Counted from the first letter of the stretch, positions 45,580 through 58,400 are shown. The stretch: 64,000 nt of DNA from Neolentinus lepideus HHB14362 ss-1 (GCA_001632425.1 KV425579.1:282334-346333); one strand, 5' to 3'. Translations and numbers: made by a program. Notes: generated from the letters alone by a model not told the origin.

Positions 45580-47501
45580 ATGATGAGCAAGGGCAAGGTG
45601 AGTGTGTCTCCCTAATGGAAGGTCCTTATACGGTTTTGACAGTACCAGACGGCATCGTTACCCATTGATTTCATAGTCGTGGGCGCAGGTACCGCTGGTC
45701 TGGCGGCTGCATTTGGATTAAGTCGTGCAGGTCACAGAGTTACTGTATTAGAAGAATATGGCGACTCGAAAGATGTGAGTACTCTTGTCATCAGCATTGC
45801 AACATTGTTCAATTATCTGTACTATCATTCATCCCCATTGTCGTACAGACCGCAGGCGGTGTTCGTTCTCCCCCAAACATGACGAAAATCATTCGGGGAA
45901 GGTGGGGACTAGAGGAGGAATTTGAAAAGATAGCATTTGAATCGGAGAACATCTCTATCCTGAACTGTACGCCGGACTTCTTCAGATTTTTCTACCGCTT
46001 AACACACAGATGCCGCTCCAGACGAGACGGGGGAGCTCTGTGGAAGTCACCGCTGGAATGAGGATTTGATGCGACAGGCTGGTGGAATGTATAATTTCAT
46101 GCATGTGAGCTCCATACCATCACTACGTCAAGACAACGCTTAATCCCCAGTGTGATCAACGGCCTAGCTGTCGGATCTTGCAAACATGCTCGCGGATAAT
46201 GCCAGGTTTCATGGCGCACAAATACGATATAATGAAAAGGTAGTTTCGATGACAAAGGGGAGTCTCAAAGCGAATATCAAGCCATCCGTAACTCTAGCAT
46301 CAGGGGAAACATTAACGGCGGACGTTATCGTAGGCGCTGATGGACCAGACAGTACAGTGAAGCACTTTCTTCTTGGCGAGAGACCGGTAGGAAAGCCTAT
46401 GGGCTTGCTCATGTGGAAGTAAGTCGAAAGTCTTCCGTTTATAGTCGATGCTCAGCATTCAGCTAACACCAACAGTACTCTGCTACCTTGGAGTGCCTTG
46501 GAAGCCGATCCAGACTTGACGTATTTCTCCGAGCAAAAAGATGTGAGTCACTTGATAGACCTTCCTTCTGCATCTCCTCATTCCAAATATCTACAGAACT
46601 TCTGCACATTTTACGGAGACTTCCATTCTGTTGTCACATTTCCTGTCGTAAGTCGAGTTTCTTTCCTACGTTTTATGACTGTCAGTCATGCTGTTCAAGA
46701 GAGGACCGAGTGGTGATAACTTCGCGGTACACGTATTCACACCAGACGATGGGACATTGCAAGATCCAGGGAGAGGCTCATGGCGCAAACAAGTCCCCAC
46801 TTCCATGCTAGTGAACGCCATGCACAAGTGTGATCCTCGGTAGGTATCTTGCTATACTGCAAAGCGTGGTTTGAAAGTAATGACATACCCGATCAGGCTA
46901 GTACGTCTGGTGGAGCTAGGCAGGCTTCCCACATGCGTACGAATGTTTGAAACGCCACCGTCCGAAGACTGGGGAACACCAGATACGCCAGTCATTCTCA
47001 TTAGCGACGCGGCTCATGCACTTTTCGTACGCTGTGACTCGGATGCGTTCTGACGTGACTATCTGATAATTATCCACTTTCTAGCCCGGTGCCATCCAGC
47101 ATCAAAGTATGGCCATTGAAGACGCAGCGTGCTTGTCCGAAATATTTACCCACTTAAAAGGACACGACCAAATCGCCACGTTCCTAGATGCCTTCGAGGA
47201 AGTGCGGCGGCCTCGTATCGAGGCTATACGGGAGAGCGAAAACTATACCATGCGTTTCATGACCATGCCACCAGGTCCTTTGCGTGATGTCCGAGACGAG
47301 AATATGAGGGTGGCTCGTGAAGCAGGAAAGGGTGTCTTTGACGGGGAGGATGCATATGAAGCGGTGTTGGAGGTATTCGCTTATGACGCCATCGACGAGG
47401 CAACTGACTGGTGGATGAAGTGGGGTATACTAAAAGAGAGACATATAGGCCGACACGATGAGCCTCTCGATATCACAATCCAGCGGACGGTGTATGAATG
47501 A
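45580..47501 (+). CDS. FAD-dependent monooxygenase (salicylate hydroxylase-like)
   Basis: A class A flavoprotein hydroxylase using FAD and NAD(P)H. At least nine exons. ATG 45580 opens MMSKGK, spliced to YQTASLPIDFIVVGAGTAGL, the Rossmann dinucleotide motif. TAGGVRSPPNMTKIIRGRWG and LCGSHRWNEDLMRQ (Arg-rich substrate/FAD region) follow. VIVGADGPDSTVK is the DG motif and LISDAAHALF-PGAIQHQSMA the second FAD motif. The tail is helical and ends ITIQRTVYE. One junction needs care: after HSVVTFPV the obvious acceptor CAG at about 46683 breaks the frame, whereas TTCAAG| at about 46702 restores RGPSGDNFAVHVF. Length is about 430 residues. Likely oxidises an aromatic or related small molecule; the substrate is not deducible. 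Confidence 0.9.
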
Positions 47502-47829
47502 TGGTGTTTCTACGCAGTGATACGTTACGATCTTCATGTTATAATATTATCGGAAAACGGCTTAGATACCAGCTTTAATTGTCTATATTAACGTTGCGAG
47601 GAACAAAATGTGCCTCTGCTATGTACGGCCGTGTGTGGCGCAGGAGCCGAGACAACAGCGAAGGCCTTGACGTATAACGATATCAGTTGGTAAAGGTATG
47701 TACGAGAAATAATAATCTTGAACGGGTTTCATCACGTGGTATGTTCGCCACGTGCTATGCTCAATTAACTGACCGCCTCGCTGTTGTTCGCACTAGCTAT
47801 CGGAATCTTGATTTTTTGTTAGCACCAAA
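47502..47829. other. Short spacer, promoter of the bS6m gene
   Basis: Nothing recognised apart from the expected promoter of the downstream ribosomal protein gene. Confidence 0.4.
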
Positions 47830-48313
47830 ATGCCTTTCTACCGGATGCTATGCATTTCAGTACATTACCCAGAATATGTTAGTCTTCTATCACACATCCT
47901 CATAAGAAGGTTCACTGACGGATTGCTCTTCCCTGGGGACATTAGAAACATATCAAGGGGCTCGTGAGACAAGCTGCTCTTACCATCATTGAAAACGGAG
48001 GTGTGGTGCGAAAGATCGACTCCTGGGGAACAAAGGTCTTACCCCAGAAGATGCACCGGCATGGGCAGAATCACACTGTTGGAGAGTGCGTCTTCTTCTG
48101 TCCATTCCACCCTTCCTTGAGTTGACTTATATGCCTGTTAGCTACTGGATGATGTACTTTGACACATCACCGCGCGTGCTGAGAGAGTTCAACTCCATAA
48201 TGCGGAAAGACCCAAGCGTCATCCGATGGACAACTCTCAAGGTGGGAGACAAGGTAGAGGAGATTGTGTCGCGGCCAGAGAAGACCTTATCGGATAGTTA
48301 CGCGCAGATGTGA
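47830..48313 (+). CDS. MRP17: Mitochondrial small-subunit ribosomal protein bS6m
   Basis: Three exons encode a protein of about 120 residues that binds the mitochondrial small-subunit rRNA. Exon 1 is MPFYRMLCISVHYPEY. Exon 2 reads HIKGLVRQAALTIIENGGVV and WGTKVLPQKMHRHGQNHTVG. Exon 3 reads YWMMYFDTSPRVLREFNSIM then RKDPSVIRWTTLKVGDKVEE. The pattern of an N-terminal strand, the NGGVVRKI...WGTKVLP block and the DPSVIRWTTLKV strand is that of the bS6/Mrp17 family. Joined frames are open and the stop is TGA 48311-48313. The 3' end lies close to that of the convergent HAD gene, with fewer than 100 bases between stops. Confidence 0.9.
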
Positions 48314-48399
48314 AGGCACTGGCTGTGTTGTGTACAAAAGTATATTTCCTCTCTAATTTGCATGGCATGCTCTCCTCACGACCTCTCATCTCCTCCCGG

Positions 48400-49429
48400 T
48401 TACTCTCCGCCATTCGTCCGCTGTACCCAGTCGACCACTTCTAACAGACTGCTGACGACGTCCACGCCAGTTAGGTCTTCGCCGTCTTCTTTCCTCTCTT
48501 CCTCTCCCTCCAGACCTGGTCGGCGTACCAGCAGCGCTTGCAGCCCTGCTCTAGTCGCCCCTCGCCAATCCCTGGCGAGGTAAGTTCCCTCGTCAATTGA
48601 CTCGCTTAACGCCGGATGCCCGACACTTACGCATCGAGTTCGTCGCCAACATGGACAACTTCATCCAATCCTACTCCAACTCTCTCGCATGCCTTAGCGA
48701 ATAGCTCCTTCGCCGGCTTCTCGACACCCTCCTCCTCACTGATGAGGACCGTCGATAGATGCTGAGTCAGTGACAGGTCGTCGAGCACAAGCCGCATTCT
48801 TGAGTCTGCGTTGCTGATCAATGCCGACTTGATGTTCATCGCTTGCAGTCTTTCCACTGATGGTCCCAAGTGATGAGAGTACTGCGCAGGCTTATGCAGA
48901 AGGATTACCTACGTGTTGGCAGTGAATCGTGAAACGCCTTATATCCTTCCCTTGAGCTGAAGCGTTTCATGAGTCTCGGGACAATTTCATGCAGAGATTT
49001 ATCTACAGCTACAGTACAGCATATTCATAGATACGCATGAGTCATTGCAAGCAGACTTGTGTCAATCCAGCATGTCAAGGGAAATATCCTAAGGCTGACC
49101 TTGTGGATCGGCTCCTGCTCCGATTGCAGTCCGCTTGATGACTTCCCCCCACCATCCCTCTGCGCCGCTCTCGTAGTTTGGCTTTTCTGTCTGCAGCTGC
49201 TTAAAGGCTTTGTTCAACAGTGTCCGTCAGCAACTCCTACTCTGACTTGATTCCGCATTGCGCGCAGTTGCGCAGTGAGGAGAAACCCACCGACTCTGAA
49301 GGCACTCTTCAAAGCATCTGAATCTAGCACACCTAGATAAGGGGCGAACGTCTGCGAATATTGGATATATACTGGAAGACGAGGTGCTATAATTGTACCG
49401 AAGGCGTCGAAGATTACCAGGCGGATCAT
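48400..49429 (-). CDS. HAD-superfamily hydrolase (HDHD3-like)
   Basis: A haloacid dehalogenase-type hydrolase, probably a phosphatase or dehalogenase-like enzyme of unknown substrate. Several exons. ATG 49429 begins MIRLVIFDAFGTII, the motif I loop with nucleophile Asp (D-x-F-G-T form). The cap region includes KPNYESGAEGWWGEVIKRTA. Motif II is SALISNADSRM. Motif III Lys lies in GVEKPAKELFAKA, and motif IV reads EVVHVGDELDA-DWRGATRAGL. The tail is acidic (EGEEERKEDGEDL) and ends VDWVQRTNGGE at TAA 48400. All four HAD motifs are present and in order, and the length of about 260 residues is normal for the subfamily. The start in the extended frame at 49480 is less likely because the fold begins at MIRL. 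Confidence 0.9.
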
Positions 49430-49570
49430 GGTCGTGTACCTAGAACGTGTTGAAGGCAATTTATGGCTGTCGCAGACCATCGTGCAGCTTGGTGAAGATT
49501 CAGCTGCTAAACCTTGTTTCCTTCAAGTTCTACTACAGAATGTTCTAAAATGCGACCGCATGTCCAGTTC

Positions 49571-50738
49571 CTACAATGCATCTGCGAGACTGCCAATATC
49601 GAGCCTGTTCTTCAACAAGTCGCCTTCCTCAATCTCCTTCCGTCGCTTCACCAGCTCGTCCAAGTCCCAATTGCAACTGACGTATCTTCCACTCAGGTAG
49701 TCTTCGGATCCGCTTGTTAGGCGAACCATGGTATGACTCGCGAGCTCGACCTTGTCTTTGAGGAGAGGAACTATAGAAGGTTCGTTCGCCGCTAGCTTCG
49801 TGCTATATTGTAGAGCAATGTCAGTCAAGGAAGAGTGTTCTGTGCGAGAGCCTCTGGACGTACAGTACGCCCCCTGGGTGGATGGCGAAGACTTTCACGC
49901 CTTCCGAACCGTACTCTGCATCACCTTATGTTAGGAGGATCCGCCGATCAGAGTGTTCACGTTGACGTACCGACTTGGATGAATTCGGCAAAGCGATTTA
50001 ACTGGTGCTTCGCGCTCTGGTACCCACTGGCTCCGAGGTATCGAGCCTGAGCGCCCGCGGACGACAGCAGAATGGCGTAACCCTTGGTCTCAACGAGATA
50101 CTTGATGGTATGGTGAATCACATTGAATGATCCCCCTTCATAAAATGGTAAGCTTTCGGCTGTTCCCTCGTGTGTGGGCCATACTCACTGACGCTAACGC
50201 TCTAGAATGACCTTCAGCAAAACAGAGAATGGATAATGATAGCTCGCAAATGAAGACTTACCACACTCTTCCACCAACCATCAGGGTCGCTATCTCCGAT
50301 CTTTGTCCACTTCTCTAGGTAACCAGCATTTGCAACGACCACATCGATCCGCCCAAACTTCTCGATGCATTTCTTCACGCTCTCGCCCACCTGCTTGTCG
50401 TCTGTGACATCCACAGCGTACGGCTCCACAACCACGGATGATGAGGTCTTCTTCGCAGTTTCGGCTACCGTCTTCAGGTCCGATATCGAGCGTGCGGTGA
50501 TAAAGATCCCGCTGGCGCCGGCTTTGGCATAAGCGTAAACGGTGGACTCGCCGATACCTCGGCTAGCCTTATGAGAGGTATTATTTCTATTGCAAGTCGC
50601 AGTGGAGGACAAGACACTTACGCCAGTTATGTAGACAACTTTGCCTTTCGCTGCATCCTTCAGGCGGGTGTTAATGTCGATTCCAGGGTAAACATCGTGG
50701 TGTAAAGTGATCGAGGGGTTCTCTGAATGTGCAGGCAT
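49571..50738 (-). CDS. Short-chain dehydrogenase/reductase (SDR), copy 3
   Basis: The best preserved SDR of the family. ATG 50738 gives MPAHSENPSITLHHDVYPGI. The exons give YITG-ASRGIGESTVYAYAKA (TGxxxGIG cofactor motif), YAVDVTDDKQVGE, IDVVVANAGYLEKW (NAG), SFNVIHHTIKYL, YAILLSSAGAQ (catalytic Ser), YQSAKHQLNRF (YxxxK), EGVKVFAIHPGGV and SGSEDYLSGRYVSCNWDL, ending DIGSLADAL. Introns sit where they do in copy 2. It is an oxidoreductase with unknown substrate, probably cytosolic since no targeting signal is visible. It is separated from copy 2 by about 6.7 kb containing the monooxygenase, bS6m and HAD genes, so the family is spread rather than tandem. Confidence 0.92.
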
Positions 50739-51235
50739 GTTTCTGTGTCCGAATGTCGAGAAATGGAAGCAATGTCGAGCAATGTGCACCGTGGTCTATT
50801 ATATACGCCCGCTACTTCGTTCTTCCCATGTTCTATTCAGTTGTTTAGCAATCAAAAGCGTCAGCTTGATAAGCTGCCCAGGGCTCCCATGCCGCCTTGC
50901 GTCGCACAGCGGTGCCGGTCTGCTCGCATTGATGGGGCGGTTCTGAGCAGTCAGCGTTGTAAGATATCCTCAAATCATGGGGTACCGTGAACGAGGCTTC
51001 GGGACGGATGATACCATATTGGGAGTCGTAGCTCTCTTTGAGATAAATCCAATACAAATTTGTTGGGCTCAGCATGCCTTCATTCATGTTGCAAGCCGGT
51101 AGGATTCATCATCGTCGGCTTCTGGTTTGTAAATGGACTGTGTGGATTGGAATTCCGGATCCGGAGGTCAAACGCGTCAACAAAACCAAATACCACCTAC
51201 CGCATTCACCGCGAATAGAGCCGGTGAGCTGCACC
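50739..51235. other. Divergent promoter between SDR copy 3 and Dad2
   Basis: The two genes face away from each other across about 500 bases. No other gene is supported. Confidence 0.4.
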
Positions 51236-51710
51236 ATGCGACCATCGGTAGCTCCGGGAAGATCAACAACCTCATCTTCGGCCAATGCCAAGTTGCGAGA
51301 GAAGAAGAAAGAATTTCAGGCGGTCGCAGCGCTGGAGCGTGCTTCGGCTGTGTTCGCGGAACGGATAGAGGAACTGTGCCACGATGGCGAAATTATGGCC
51401 AATGCTGGGATGGGTCAGTACATACGCCTGCCCATATCGACAATAGTAGCTCAGTGTGTTATAGTGCACGGAAAGGTCCTGTCGCAATGGGGGGATATGT
51501 TTGATATCCTCGATTTTTTCCGTAAGTGTCTCGAGCAAAACGTATAGCCACAGTTCTCATCATAATGCACCAGTATCAACGAGGGACGCTAAACCAGAGG
51601 GAACCGAGGAGGGTGAAGCACCCTCAACAGCGTCGGGTGTCCAACTTGTTCGTATACCCCTGGAAGAGCTGCAAGGGTCGCAGGTGACCGGAGAGCGTCC
51701 TGAACGTTGA
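51236..51710 (+). CDS. DAD2: DASH/Dam1 complex subunit Dad2
   Basis: A small kinetochore protein of the DASH (Dam1) complex that couples kinetochores to spindle microtubules. Exon 1 (ATG 51236, context CACCATGC) encodes MRPSVAPGRSTTSSSANAKL then REKKKEFQAVAALERASAVF, a coiled-coil helix, and ends EIMANAGM. Exon 2, after acceptor TTATAG, reads VHGKVLSQWGDMFDILDFF, the conserved Dad2 C-terminal block. Exon 3 adds a polar acidic tail ending TGERPER. Splices ATG-G|GTCAGT, TTATAG|TG and TTC-C|GTAAGT join in frame. A longer upstream frame exists but carries no family sequence. The length of about 120 residues fits the family. The gene converges with the SCY1-like gene. Confidence 0.85.
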
Positions 51711-51855
51711 ACGTTGAACACCAACCCACATGATCCACACATATACAATAACACGAAGTCGAAGTCCTTATATTACTATCCAACTCTGATCTCGTGGACA
51801 TACTAAGCATGTAATATAGGGTATACCCAGTCTTTACCTACATCATCTGTGTCCC

Positions 51856-54800
51856 TCATTTAGCGCCAGCATTCTTTTTCTGCTCCTTCAGCTGGGCAAT
51901 CCGCTAACAGGATAACGCATCAGCAATGGTTCTCCCCAACGAGATATCTTACTGTACCTGCTTCCTCTCCTCTTTCCGCCTCGCCATCTCCGCCGCTTTT
52001 TCTTCCTTCGACATACCAACCGTACTCGGCGCGGTACTGACAGGTACAGGCGACAGCGCTCTCTTCTCGGCAGGAGCGGGAGAAGAGACTCTAGACGACA
52101 GAGGGCTCGGTGTGGCCCGTGCAGGACTCTTCATCCTACTTGTTGTGGGCCCTTTCCGGGTCTGACTCGCAGGATTTGTCTGCACAGGTGCGACTGATGT
52201 CCAAGAGCCAGATACTGTTTGGCTTGCGGATCCAAAGTCGTCCCACGACGAATCTGCCCATACGACTCTTTCAATACTTCGTATCCACAACTGCTAGTGC
52301 TGACCTTGATTATGCGCACTCGCCATTCCATTTCTCAGACTCTGGGTGGCAACCGCGGACACAGGCTTGGGCACCGCTATCTGCGCCGGGGCAGTCTCAA
52401 AGGCACCTTCATGTCGCACAGTCAACACGAGCTCTGGGAGACCGTCCCTGTTTCACTTACTCCAGTCATCATCATCAGCATTCACATCCATCAAGTCATC
52501 GTTGCCCCAGGGATTGCCAGCCTCGATCGAGGTAGCAGCACTCATCTCCTCCTCCAGTTCGGTGGGGAAAACCGCGACGGAAGCACTTGCAGGTGCTTTA
52601 TGCGCACCGAGCTGCATCCCCTTCGCTTTCGATGCTCCACCGAGAGCCAATGATGACGAGCGAAGAACATCTGGCGTAGAGACCACTGCAAGGGGTGATG
52701 GACGTGTAACACTGCTGCTGCCTGACGGCTGATTTAATGTCATGGGCGGAGGAGCAGAGATCGGGCGGTCGATGCCGAGGTTCGGGGACGAGCTAATGGC
52801 TGTCTGTAGGTCCGCACTCACGAGCTGAAGACGCGTCAGCATATCGGTCAATGACAAGCTGAACCGTCACACCTTCTTGCCCAGAGATGATATGGCCCAC
52901 CCTGCCAGCGCACCCGCCGCACCAGTGGCTGAGTTAACCAGGTTGGCTTGTGCAGCTGCCGGTGGCGCCCATGGCCCTGGACCGCCAGGAAGGCCTCCAA
53001 TCTCGACAATGGCTGTCTCGGGCTGCAAGATGAAAAGAAATTACCCTTATACTATCGTCTGCGGGGTATTTAACGTACCAAGGTAGCAGCGTGCGACTCT
53101 AGCTTCTTCATAAAGATTTCGATGGCTTTAAAGGCTTGATCACGGACGAGCCTGATAAGATTGGTTAGTCTCAGATCACAGAATATGAGCGGTATTCCTA
53201 CTTCTCCTTGTCAACGAGTGAAGGGCTGATGCTGGGCACTACCTTGGTGGCAAGCTCGTCCGGCTCAAAGCAGTCGATTGTAGCCATGAATGCCATTAAG
53301 CCGGCCACACGTGCATGTTCGAAGGGGTCCTTCAATGCTCGCGAGAATGCTGGCACGAGCACCTTCCGCTTTGTGTTATAGCCTAAAGTGGGACCCAGTC
53401 TGCCCAGGAGAATGCAGGTGTTAGTTCGTATTGATGCCTCGGGGTCTGACTGCATCTTGGCAAGGTGGCGCAGGAGATCGTTGTTCAGAATCCGGTCGCT
53501 GAACTGTATAAGGTCTGAACGACATCGACGAGGCACAGATGAATGTCGAACTTACATTCGGAGCGAGCAGGATTATAGACCGGACCGTGGCTTCGCGTAT
53601 CACTGCTACTGTATCGGTGAAACCAGTTTGCTATAAGAATGATCAAGATTTAGCAGTGGAAATTTTCTCTATAGCAGAAAACCCGACCAAGTGAGGCCAG
53701 ATCTTATCTGTGACGGTCTTCTTGTCCAACTTATCGGCATATTCCTCCATATGATCTATCAATGCCATACGAGTGCCTCGGTCAGGGCTGGCGAATAACT
53801 TCGTCAATGGGGCGAGGACTTGTGTCGAATAATCTGCTGAGGCGACGTTCTTGCCCATCTGTAGGACTAACGGTAAAATGGCGGCTGCAGAAGCACCACC
53901 GAACTCTAAAGCAGAGATCAGTGAGGGGAGAACACGATGACACGCGAATTCGGGCGGGAAGGAAGATGCGGATTCTTTGAGTGTGCTAGATCAAAGTCAG
54001 CTGTTCCGAGTGTCTGCTGAGACGTATACGACTAACCGTAGGAACATTCCCTTTTCCGCATCACTCGCGATATTGAAGTTGTCCAGGCCTGAGCATATTT
54101 TCACGAGATTGTTGTTAGCAAAGAAGCCAGAGCCTTCGCCGGCGGTCTCTGCCATCCCAATCTCCAAGAAACCCTTAGGTGTCAGTCGGCCCTTTGGGTT
54201 TGGGTTGAGGAGTCGCTTGAATGAAGGAAACAGTCCAGCTGGGAGAGCGCCGCGCGAGGAAGCCACGGGAGGCGGATGAGGAGGCTCGGTTGTTGGAGGC
54301 AGAGAGAAGGAGGGATTGAAGACTGAGTTGAGGAGGAGTCCAAGAGCATACCCATCTAATGCACCGGGGTCATGTCTTAGGAACGCTTAGAGACACGAAA
54401 TGTTTCATTTTCACTTGATGCACTCACTCTCTCAATACTGACCATCCGCTCTTCTTCACTTCCGGAGAGGCATACTTCATGGAATCGGGCAAAGACGAGC
54501 CTATCTTGAGTGATATATTCAATTCATTGTATATTACTAACATGGATGTACTACATACATAGTACCCGCTCATGTCATCCTTGTGATTGCTTAACGCCTC
54601 AAAACCACCTAACTTCCACTCTCCCGATGGAGAGATGAAGATGGACTGAACACGCATATTTCCGTGTGTGGATGCACAAGGGCCATTCACAAATGCCAAT
54701 GCAACCTATCGAGCAGCGTCAACAGAGCTCAAGACGTACCGAGAACTAGCACACCGATATTCTGTGCAAGCCCCAAAGCAGCCATTCCTCCCTTTCCTTC

Positions 54801-55211
54801 GCACTTTTTGAAGACCACGTCTGTAAAGAAGATCTGAGCGGACGAACGCGTTCCGTCATGATGTGGATCGTTGTATCCGTTTCAACAGCATCCATAAACT
54901 TCAGAACATCCGGATGCCGTGTCGCCCGTAGTTTTCGAAGAGCATTCTTGGCTAAGGGTGTCGAATTCCTTTTGGATGGTCCACTTGCATCGAATTCGAA
55001 CACAGACACTGGGCTCCCATCATCCTACAAATGATGCAGATAACATTCAGACATTCTGGCGAAGACTCACCCTCTTGGTACCATCATACAATGTCCATAT
55101 TTCGTTCGACCCATCGTCCACCTTTCCACCGAGCGTAAATGGGAGGTTCAGACCAGATTTTTGTACCAAAGACGAGACGGCAGCCGAGCCCAATGTCCTC
55201 AAATAATCCAT
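51856..55211 (-). CDS. CEX1: SCY1-like pseudokinase (SCYL1/Cex1 family)
   Basis: A cytoplasmic scaffold related to yeast Cex1 and animal SCYL1, known for roles in tRNA export and COPI trafficking. Many exons. The start is MDYLRTLGSAAVSSLVQKSG at 55211, then LPFTLGGKVDDGSNEIWTLY. The degenerate kinase domain includes PVSVFEFDASG, RHPDVLKFMDAVETDT, CASTHGNMRVQSIFISPSGE (no HRD catalytic Asp) and GGFEAL in place of DFG. HEAT repeats follow (MEEYADKLDKKTVTDKIWPH, AVIREATVRSIILLAPKFSD, SDPEASIRTNTCILLGRLGP). A Ser/Pro-rich low-complexity tail with a WSKWNDF-like acidic/Trp region leads to a basic coiled end (EEKAAEMARRKEERKQ...IAQLKEQKKNAGAK). The stop is TGA 51856. No break was found. Confidence 0.9.
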
Positions 55212-55423
55212 GGTCTATAGAAATACGATATAAAGACGAGCGTGCGTCAGTGCGAGGTACCGGAATTGTTGGCTATTATTAGCCGGCGGTTGGCGGGCGC
55301 TTAGCGCCCTTGTTCTTTACTAAATTCACGGTTGTTTGACTTAGTCGTGCCACCGTATTGTCTGGACGACGAGTTAATTCTATGCTTCGCTCTTTCCGTT
55401 GAGTGAGTCGAGAGCTGTCTGCA
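55212..55423. promoter_or_regulatory. Bidirectional promoter of the SCY1-like and Mediator 14 genes
   Basis: Only 212 bases separate the two divergent start codons, so both promoters must lie here or overlap the genes. No TATA box is obvious. Confidence 0.6.
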
Positions 55424-58400
55424 ATGGCGACGACGGCAACCACAAATGGCACGAATGGGGTTAATTGCCACAAAACTCCCAACGCTATCGCTGGCCCTGG
55501 GCCTTCAACTATCAATGGATTCCATGAACCATCGCAGGAGGAACTTGAGCGAGAGCTTCCCGTCGTTTACGATGGACAGGTCCCATTGGGTGAGCTACTG
55601 TCACGAGTGGCCCAGGCCATCTACGCGGAACTGCAGGAATTGGCAGAAACGTGAGCATATGCGCGTCCTTTATCGAGACATTGAAATTTGAGACCATGGT
55701 AGACTGCCCAATATGTCGGACACGGCGCGCAAACGAACGCTGGCAGATTGGGTGGTCAAGACCAAGAAGCAGGTTGTAAAGTTGTATGCAGTGGTTAAGT
55801 GGTCGAGAGATGCGGACACGGTGCAGAAGGCCATGGTAAGTCGAGTCGACCAGTCTCATCTTATATTATCCTAATATGTCGCGAAGAATATCACGGCATT
55901 CCTTATGAACCAAAATCAACAATTTCTCGACACGACCGGCTCCTTGACACAAGCTAAGGACAACCTTGATCCAGCTAGGCAAGTCTGCGAACCTTCTATC
56001 GCCCCCATCTCTTCATGACGGATATAGACTCCGAAATCACGACCTTCTCACCTCCCTTGACGTCCTTACCACTGGATCTTATCGTCGACTACCTTCTGCA
56101 ATCAATGTGAGAAGATATTTCGATGGCGATGTGCATTTACCAACTCTTTCCAGAAAATAATCATTCCACCCACCCCCCTAACTGATGACCAAGTCAATGA
56201 GATCCTCGCGGACGTCGAGGATCGTATACGCTATCGCCTCCGTATGTCGGAAATAATCCCGATAGAGATATCGCGATACGTTATTGGTTAAATCCTCCGT
56301 CTAGACTCTTGAGAGCCCGTACTCATCCGTCATACAGAACGCGGTCGCGTCCGTTTCACAGCACCCAAACTCTTCGAAACATCTCTATGTCTCAGCGGTG
56401 CCAAGAAAGAAGACGGGTGGTTCTTCGTCGACGTCGATTTTCTCTTCAAAGTGGGCGGGGACAAGACCGGCATGCAAGGTGCGATACGATAGCAATCTGT
56501 AACTTGGCACTGCCTCACACGTAACTGCTGTTCTGACAGAATTTCCCCGTGTGCCAACGGGCGTCATGAAACGCCACATTGAGGAAGGTGTCAACGCCCA
56601 GCTGGGCATGTACGTGCCTCTTCCGCCGCCTGCGGAAGGGCAAGTACCACCCGTGCGGCAGCCACCGCGACCGCAGCTTCCGGAGGGAGTGGTAGACGCC
56701 CCGTTAGTCCGGGTGTTCAATTTCTTACGTGAGTGAGGAGTTGGGTTGTGTTTTGCGTGAACTGATGTCTAGCAGAGATGATGTCCATGTCGTACATGCT
56801 GGAGATCCTATCGTACCAGGTGGGCCCACTTCATACTCGGTTGACACATTGCCCCTGAGCTCTTTACAGGCCCGCCGAATGTGTACTCTAGGATGGGGGG
56901 AGTACCTCAACGTTGCAATGACTCCAGACCACAAATTGCTCACGATCTCATACTGGCTGTTCGTGTCTTGTTGTCCGTCATGATCATCCATTTTGTAATT
57001 CAAGCCCGGTATCTTCACAGGCGAAAATCCCTTCCTAAACCTCTTCCTCCGCCTTTTAAGCCGGTACCCCTAATTGGTGGTAGATTGACGATTTCCATAG
57101 CCCGTACACGGGCACCGGCGAAGCTGGGCGGCGGTCCGGCTCGGTCGGCGAAAGATCGGATACTAGCGGAGCTGCAGCAGCGGGCTAAGCTCAATGCTGC
57201 ACGACCGTCGGACGAGGTGGAGAGCATGCACTTTCAGGTCAAGTGGGAGCCTACGAATGACGGGGTGAAGAGAAATTTTGAGAAGTGCGCTTTGGGCGTC
57301 CCTGTTGCGCCCGAAGATATTGCTGTTGCGGAGGGAGAGTTGGCCGTGGTAGGTGCGCCTGTTTCAGGTCGTGGGAACTGGGTTTGACCAGGGCTCTAGG
57401 ACGCAAATGATCTAGACTTGGAGGCGTTATTGCGGAAGGCACTGTATAAACACGCCAAAGGTATCCTGAAGACGTTCCACAGGCAGCTTCGGTTACAGCC
57501 TGTGTTCGCTCCTCCTGGCGAAGTTGTACTAGTCGAGAGCGGTGAAATCTTTCCTTGCGTTATATGGAATGTGACTGATGGCTGATATCTTTTCAGACGA
57601 TAATATTGCATTGAGGATTCATCTTTGTGCCAGCGAAGTTGTGCTTGTGGCTATAGACCTAAGGACAGGCAAACTGATCATGCGTGATGCCAACGATCTG
57701 ACTGCCGCGGGACGCTCAACCCGAGTTGCGCATCTCATGCCGAGACTTAGAGAGGTACCCTACCACCTTGTGGACGTGATACCACAGCTGCGTATCATGG
57801 TAAGCCCCTTCTGCTGAAACCTCAATACTGTAATTAATCATTACTCCGCAGACAATCACTGACCATGTAGAGCAAAAGGCTAATTACCTTGGCCTACCCA
57901 CCTACCGGCACCGGCCGTTCAAATCTGACCGTACGTTCTTTATCGACGCTGTTGTACCGATGTATGGCTAATCTATGATTAAAAGAGTTAAGCAAATTTG
58001 GCAATTCAGTTCGGGACGGCTTGTATGTCCAACTCGCCAAGTTTCAGAGTCATTATCTTGTTATCGTCATCATGGATGACGAGATTCGATACGCCCTCAT
58101 TTCGGTCAAGATACACACTGAGATCTACCCAACTATGATCATGGAGGATATTGGGTGGCTGGATGTAAGGCGGATACATGGTGATCATCTAGTGGTATCG
58201 CAGGACGACCGGATGGACCCGACGAGGGGACTGAAGCGGAAGCGTAGCATGCCAGATGCTGCAGCAGACGTTCTGCAAGGTCGGAAAATGTATGTTTACT
58301 ACCCTTTGACCATGGTGACCCGCTTAGCCCCTGCAGTAACAGCATTAATCTCGAGACGCAGGTCCTTCGGGAACTGTACTCGTACTGCTGGTGCGTAAGC

